Source: Pseudoalteromonas xiamenensis (GTDB taxonomy: Bacteria > Pseudomonadota > Gammaproteobacteria > Enterobacterales > Alteromonadaceae). From it: a DNA stretch of 64,000 nt. The position numbers and the translations under genes were made by a program. Below are positions 59,601-64,000 of the stretch, in pieces (position 1 is the stretch's first letter; each line of letters begins with the position of its first letter). The stretch lies in NCBI RefSeq assembly GCF_042431545.1, contig NZ_JBHLYX010000031.1; one strand, given 5' to 3'. The notes below the pieces were generated by a model. It ran no database searches. It saw only the letters and a program-made list of their open reading frames with translations, and was not told the DNA's origin.

Positions 59601-60398
59601 TTACATGTAGCAAAGTGGTTGGTGAGCAACAATAAAGTCCACCACATTTTTCATTTTTACAAATACATCGTTAGCAATAGGTAATTCGGTTATTGCAGGT
59701 AGACCCTTCGTATCAAGTCCCGTGATCACGTGATAAAAAACCAATGAGGTTAATATGTGTCCTGCAATGTTCGCGTGATTACCATCCGTTTCATGTAATA
59801 CAATATTGGGATACTGAATTTGAAATTCATCCCATACTAACCCAACAGGTGCGATGCAAGCAGGAGAGCGTGAAGCAATGCCAATATGAAGAGATTGCAG
59901 TTGTTGGCCCTCATCTGTGTTTCCTTGTTGTGGATGTTCTGGATAAAGTACGGGTGTAGCTTGAAGGCTTCTCGCGCGCTTAATCCAAAGTTCGGCCGCT
60001 GTGGTCGGATAGGTCGTTGAGCCACTTTGAGAATATTTTTGAGCTTGAAATATGGCGTGCGTCCATCGTCTTGAATAGAGTAAATCAATTGATTCTTGCT
60101 CATACAGTCGTTCTGACAAAAATGCGATGCTAGGTGCTCGTTGGATAGTGACATCAGGTAGTGAATTATTTGCCTTAAAAAGCAAAGAGAGATAAGTCGG
60201 AATGTTGGTACTGTGACTATTACCAAAAAAGACGATAGAGTACGGCGGCTTACCTTGGTTATTTTGAAGTGGAAAGTCACCGTTAGGTTCGTTAAATATA
60301 GGTGTTTTTACTGGCTGAGCAGGTTGTAACGCCGATTGGCTTGTGCCTCCACCACAACTCGTTAAGCACAACATTAAAAATGAAAGCATGACGCGCAT
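59601..60398 (-). CDS. SGNH/GDSL-like lipoprotein, probable hydrolase
   Basis: The 265-residue product has a lipobox LTSC (about residue 15) and a mature domain with SGNH-hydrolase features: block I FFGNSHS (Ser in GNSHS, about residue 59) and block V ETDGNHANIAG with the Asp-x-x-His pair (about residues 208-211). The middle blocks are less clear. Such enzymes are lipases, esterases or carbohydrate deacetylases; the substrate is unknown. The ATG at 60396-60398 follows GGAGAACTCG; a longer frame from 60440 lacks a signal peptide. It lies about 50 bases after the S9 peptidase gene on the same strand, probably in the same transcript. Confidence 0.7.
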   Translation of the reverse strand: MRVMLSFLMLCLTSCGGGTSQSALQPAQPVKTPIFNEPNGDFPLQNNQGKPPYSIVFFGNSHSTNIPTYLSLLFKANNSLPDVTIQRAPSIAFLSERLYEQESIDLLYSRRWTHAIFQAQKYSQSGSTTYPTTAAELWIKRARSLQATPVLYPEHPQQGNTDEGQQLQSLHIGIASRSPACIAPVGLVWDEFQIQYPNIVLHETDGNHANIAGHILTSLVFYHVITGLDTKGLPAITELPIANDVFVKMKNVVDFIVAHQPLCYM

Positions 60399-60449
60399 CG
60401 AGTTCTCCAAAAGACGTGCCTTTTCGCGCTGAAAAGGCACTAAGCGTGG

Positions 60450-62432
60450 TTAGTCGTCTAGGTGTTGATTTAAAAACGCGAGTACAGTTTTAAAGTAATC
60501 TTTACGAACCGTTTCACTATAAAATCCATGACCTTCTTTTTCACCTAAGAACACAGTATAAGGTTTTTTCTCCTTATTAAGCGCATCGGTTAGCACTTCG
60601 AAATGCTCTAATGGTGCGCGACTGTCTCTACGACCATGTGCAAGTAGCAGTGGCACTGACAATTTATCGACTAATTTGCTTGGCGAATTTTCAGCTAACA
60701 TTGCTTGGTCTGTGCCTAACGTTGTATGTAAAAAGGATTTGCCTGAGTATATTCTAGGAACATCACCTTCCTCATATAGCATCGATAGGTCATAGACACC
60801 GGCATTTGCAATCGCACATTGATAAGTATCTGGGTAACGAATTGGATTCATCACGGCGGAATAACCACCGAAGCTGGTGCCCATAATACATACTTTGTTT
60901 GCAGCAATGCCTTTTTCCTTAATTGCCCATTGCACCCCTTCATATATGTCGCGCTGAATGTCCGTTCCCCACTTTTGATAACCAAGCGCTTCAAACGCCT
61001 CGCCTCGACCACCTGAACCGCGGAAATTTACGCGTAACACGTTGTAACCATGTTGCGCAAGTAAGTGTACTTCCGGATCAAATAAGAACGTGTCACGAAC
61101 GCCAAACGGACCACCGTGAACAAGGACGACTAATTTATTCGTTTTACCTTTTTTAGTTTCTAGCGCTTGAGTGTAGAAACCCTCAAGATTAATCCCGTCA
61201 GAGGTAGTAAACGAAATCGGCGTTGTATCGGTTAACGGAAGTTGTTTTTCAGCTTCTCGGAAACTATACAAATAGCGGATTTTTTGATTTTTAATATCAA
61301 ACAAATAAAGAGAACCATCCGATTTGTCTGAACCAGCCCAAATTAGTGCCTGACTACCATCTTCGGTTTTGTTGAACAATGAGACTTGTTCGTTAGGGAA
61401 CGTATTGATGGCAGATTTGAGTATTTGTGCATCAGGGTGAGTTTTATCTAACAAAATGTAAGTCGGTAGTGGTGACGCAATTTGCGCACCTATTACGGTC
61501 TTTTTATCGATGCTCGAATACAACTTTATGACATCATATTTTTCATCCGAAAACACTTTTTCCAACTGTAATGTTTTCAAATTTAGCTTGTAGATACCTC
61601 TTTTTTCTTCTCCAATTCCAGCTAATCCAACGACAAACTTGTCGTTTTCTGTTGCTTGAAATGCTTCAAAGTTGCCCGGTAACTCAAGTTTCTTCCATTC
61701 CTTTTCATCACTGTTAAACAGGTATGTTTGAACACTTAAATCTTCAGCCATTCCTGAAACGAGAATCGGTTTTTTATCCTCGTTGAGGACATACTGTGCA
61801 TGAGCAATAGGAGCTTGGTAACCGTAACTACGAATTACACCATTATTTACGTCAATTCTGGCAATTTTAGCGAGTTCTGAACCGTCAATTTTTGCTGAGC
61901 TTCCCTTTGCATTTAGCGTTGCTGGAAGCACTCTCAGTAGAATTTGGTTTTCATCTTGTGGTAGGGGATCAAGAAAATTGGCAAGTCCCAGTATTGTTGG
62001 TGCTTTCTTAATGTGACTTGCGGCGGACGGTTGAGAAGCGTGACCACCAAAAATCATTTTGCCATTGCGACCATCGAAATCAAAAGCATAGAGATTACCC
62101 GTATCAACTGGTCGTTCTCTGCTGATTAGTTTGTCCCTCACTTGAGAGATCAGGCGCGTATTGTTTGCCCAAAAAAAATCGCCCATTTGAAATGATGAGC
62201 CCATTTTCATGTTGTTTATAGGCCGAAATGAAGGTAGCTCTAACACTGCAATTGATGATTCACCTTCACTATTGACCCCAAAAGCAAGATGCTTTCCATC
62301 AGGTGCAATGCTAGCTTGTCGCAATGTAACGGATTGACTAAGTACGTCTAAAACCTGTTCGTTAGGTGTTTCGCTGAATGCACTTTGTGTAAAACAAAGG
62401 GCAGAAAAGAGTATTGAAATCCTAGTTTTCAA
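60450..62432 (-). CDS. Exported S9 family prolyl oligopeptidase-like peptidase
   Basis: The 660-residue protein has a signal peptide (about residues 1-20, AFS-ET), a beta-propeller-like N-terminal part and a C-terminal alpha/beta-hydrolase peptidase domain. The catalytic Ser520 is in CIMGTSFGGYSAV, Asp in AHGRRDSRAPLEH and His in GEKEGHGFYS. LVVLVHGGPFGVRD is typical of acylaminoacyl-peptidase-like S9C enzymes. The start is a TTG at 62430-62432: AAGGA lies seven bases before it and a signal peptide follows at once, while the upstream ATG at 62507 would add 25 residues. Marine bacteria secrete many such peptidases to use proteins as food. Confidence 0.9.
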   Translation of the reverse strand: MKTRISILFSALCFTQSAFSETPNEQVLDVLSQSVTLRQASIAPDGKHLAFGVNSEGESSIAVLELPSFRPINNMKMGSSFQMGDFFWANNTRLISQVRDKLISRERPVDTGNLYAFDFDGRNGKMIFGGHASQPSAASHIKKAPTILGLANFLDPLPQDENQILLRVLPATLNAKGSSAKIDGSELAKIARIDVNNGVIRSYGYQAPIAHAQYVLNEDKKPILVSGMAEDLSVQTYLFNSDEKEWKKLELPGNFEAFQATENDKFVVGLAGIGEEKRGIYKLNLKTLQLEKVFSDEKYDVIKLYSSIDKKTVIGAQIASPLPTYILLDKTHPDAQILKSAINTFPNEQVSLFNKTEDGSQALIWAGSDKSDGSLYLFDIKNQKIRYLYSFREAEKQLPLTDTTPISFTTSDGINLEGFYTQALETKKGKTNKLVVLVHGGPFGVRDTFLFDPEVHLLAQHGYNVLRVNFRGSGGRGEAFEALGYQKWGTDIQRDIYEGVQWAIKEKGIAANKVCIMGTSFGGYSAVMNPIRYPDTYQCAIANAGVYDLSMLYEEGDVPRIYSGKSFLHTTLGTDQAMLAENSPSKLVDKLSVPLLLAHGRRDSRAPLEHFEVLTDALNKEKKPYTVFLGEKEGHGFYSETVRKDYFKTVLAFLNQHLDD

Positions 62433-62584
62433 TGGAGATTCCTTCTTTTTTAATAAGGATATTATTCTGAGTATTTGTAAGTAACTGAACGACCACAAAA
62501 AGCGCATTGCGTAAATTAACAGGCAGCTTCAGTTGGCACAAACTTTATTGGGGACAAAGCAGGTTGAAATGTAAAAAAATGTAT

Positions 62585-62612
62585 AAAATGCCTAAAGAAA
62601 ATTAGGCATTTT
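62585..62612 (-). terminator. Terminator of the QEGLA-motif gene
   Basis: AAAATGCCTAA (62585-62595) and TTAGGCATTTT (62602-62612) form a perfect 11-base stem with a six-base loop, about 24 bases past the leftward stop at 62636. The T run on the minus strand is short. Confidence 0.65.
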
Positions 62613-62635
62613 GAGATGAAAAAGGGCAAATAAAG

Positions 62636-64000
62636 TTATTTGATAGAATCAATCAAATAGCTCAATACAGGGTTTTTCGTCTGAATATCGATAGTCTTTG
62701 TTGGTAAATACTTAGGCTTAGAGAAAACACCTTGTTCAACTAAGGTATCGAGCGAGTCGAGTAAACTTTTGCCCGTTTTACCAAGATACAAGTTGTCGAG
62801 CTTGCGTGTTTTTGAAAGCTTAACAATGTCTCTAAACCCTCTTAGATAGAGGAAGTCTTTCGTAAAGCCACCCCCTCGGAATACTCGAGTGGTTAGTGCA
62901 AACGCTTCGCTGGTGGAAATAAAGGTAGAGCTATCCAAATACTGGAATACGTCATTAAAACGTTCACCTTTGAGCATTTTGTCCACCGCAATAACGCGCA
63001 GCGCCAACACTTTTAGACGGGTTAAGTTCATGTTGCCTGACATCAATTCGCGATAAATTGCCAAGCCTTCTTGGGTGTAGGTGTTACCAGGTAGGCCCAA
63101 ATGTAAAACTTTCAACGCTTGTTGATCGGCGTTCAGCGTCGTTACCAAGTGCACCCCAATTTCATGTTCTATCAAGGCTTCAATGTCTAGCGTCGAAAAT
63201 TGCGCTGAGTTATTGATTAGAAGCAATTTCTTGCCATTGTCGACCATCGCTTTGGAGACTATTTTCGAAGACAAGCTCACTTTGCACGGGATCTGCATTT
63301 GCTCTATCGCGCGCTGAAAATGGATTAACGCAGCTTTGGCATCAATGTTTTTTTCTGGCTGAGGCTCGGTTTCTAACGCATGCAAAATGAAGTGTGCATT
63401 GGCGATGTCGGTTGTACTTGGCTCACCATAATAGCGAAGCGAATTATATAGAAACTGGTCTCGTCCAATTTGTGTAATTAGCTCAATTTTTGTGGCGTAG
63501 TTGTCTATGACCTTGCGATACAAATCTTTGACAATCGGATCCGTTAATTGACTTACGGGCAGACGATACAAACGTTCTTTGAACTCGTATGGATCTATCT
63601 TCAAAGGGCGATATTGAAACTGTGGTTCGTAATCTCGGCGTGAAAAAAAGCGTTTCTTTTCTTGGGCAATATTCGTTGGGTTCACATAATGCAACGTATC
63701 AAGATTACGTGCCAACTTATAAAGCTGACTGTCTAATTGCACGAGTTTAGGATCTAGGCCGGGCACCTGTGCTTTCCGAGGGCGTTTAACCTTTTTTGTG
63801 CATAGTTGAGAAAACAAGCGTGCGGTCTTCGTGATAGAAACGTGCATGTTGCGCTGAAGTTTCTCAAACACTAATGGATAAAGCTCATCGGTATGCTCAT
63901 CCATAAACACTTTTTTCAGCTCGATAGGGAGCACAAGTGTATTCTCAAAATTACTGAGCACGAACGAAGCTTGGTAGCCGAGCCCCTGAAACACCGTATT
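62636..64000 (-). CDS. QEGLA-motif protein (DUF1704, flavohemoglobin expression-modulating type), 5' end cut by window
   Basis: The frame is open to the right edge, so the start lies outside; a GTG at 63994 is only an internal codon. The visible 454 residues contain IEHEIGVHLVTTLNADQQ, with an HExxxH zinc site (about residue 276 counted from that GTG), followed after some 20 residues by NTYTQEGLAIYRE, the QEGLA signature of DUF1704. This arrangement is that of a gluzincin-like metallopeptidase; eukaryotic relatives include tyrosine carboxypeptidases. The bacterial family was named for an effect on flavohemoglobin expression. It is followed by a hairpin. Confidence 0.88.
   Translation of the reverse strand, partial: NTVFQGLGYQASFVLSNFENTLVLPIELKKVFMDEHTDELYPLVFEKLQRNMHVSITKTARLFSQLCTKKVKRPRKAQVPGLDPKLVQLDSQLYKLARNLDTLHYVNPTNIAQEKKRFFSRRDYEPQFQYRPLKIDPYEFKERLYRLPVSQLTDPIVKDLYRKVIDNYATKIELITQIGRDQFLYNSLRYYGEPSTTDIANAHFILHALETEPQPEKNIDAKAALIHFQRAIEQMQIPCKVSLSSKIVSKAMVDNGKKLLLINNSAQFSTLDIEALIEHEIGVHLVTTLNADQQALKVLHLGLPGNTYTQEGLAIYRELMSGNMNLTRLKVLALRVIAVDKMLKGERFNDVFQYLDSSTFISTSEAFALTTRVFRGGGFTKDFLYLRGFRDIVKLSKTRKLDNLYLGKTGKSLLDSLDTLVEQGVFSKPKYLPTKTIDIQTKNPVLSYLIDSIK

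Noticed and set aside
1..64000. tRNA, rRNA, CRISPR, insertion sequence, prophage and origin
   Set aside because: No cloverleaf with CCA end, no rRNA core sequence, no regularly spaced repeat, no transposase or integrase and no cluster of DnaA boxes was seen.

Overview
The window looks like a chromosomal segment of a marine gammaproteobacterium of the order Alteromonadales, perhaps Pseudoalteromonadaceae or a close relative. The reasons are moderate-to-low GC by eye, a Na+-pumping NADH:quinone reductase operon with its maturation genes (apbE, nqrM), FabV enoyl reductase, RapA, an LptD-AmgK-MurU-DjlA block, RlmG, and small families known mainly from marine gammaproteobacteria (DUF3192, DUF3530, DUF3545). 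Family assignments come from motifs and recall, not from searches. No rRNA, tRNA, CRISPR array, insertion sequence or prophage was seen. Coding density is high, and most of the window is ordinary core genome.

Layout. 1-5700: lptD (cut by the left edge) diverges from amgK-murU-djlA (cell-wall sugar recycling and a co-chaperone), which meets a DUF3530 gene head-on. 5760-10300: an ABC-2 exporter pair behind a strong inverted repeat, rluA, a secreted repeat protein and a membrane-anchored XRE regulator. 10346-19670: rapA, a PIN-PhoH ATPase, and a large hybrid histidine kinase overlapping a response regulator whose GGDEF site is degenerate. 19766-25100: a DUF3192 lipoprotein, a 2-hydroxyacid dehydrogenase, a ZntR-like regulator with its Cys-rich metal-efflux permease, an acyltransferase, a 59-residue membrane protein and a small XRE protein. 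25148-31142: the leftward operon rlmG-yajG-cyclophilin-ampG, then rightward alkB, bolA and fabV.

31492-38674 holds nqrABCDEF, apbE and nqrM, which together encode and mature the respiratory sodium pump. 38777-47456 is a cobalamin salvage and uptake block: cobC, then a promoter and cobalamin riboswitch, then btuD-btuC-cobT-cobS-cobU-cobQ-cobO-btuF, with the DNA-repair gene ung starting one base after btuF. No corrin-ring synthesis genes are present, so the block reads as salvage of cobinamide or cobyric acid plus B12 import.

47626-55365: a lipoprotein fusing an S41 peptidase to a class C beta-lactamase-like domain, a polyhydroxyalkanoate set (phaB, phasin, phaC, but no thiolase), a CPBP membrane protease that appears to interrupt an older leftward reading frame, and a GNAT acetyltransferase. 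55366-64000: a structured intergenic region, a DUF3545 gene, a gene-free stretch with an FNR-type site, transaldolase, yaaA, an MFS transporter, an SGNH-like lipoprotein, an S9 peptidase and a QEGLA-motif metallopeptidase-like gene cut by the right edge.

No clearly new multi-gene system was found. The best leads are the interrupted reading frame around the CPBP gene, the S41/beta-lactamase fusion, the kinase with its GGDEF-degenerate partner, the competing hairpins of the riboswitch with ung in its operon, and the zinc-type promoter and Cys-rich loop of the metal-efflux pair.
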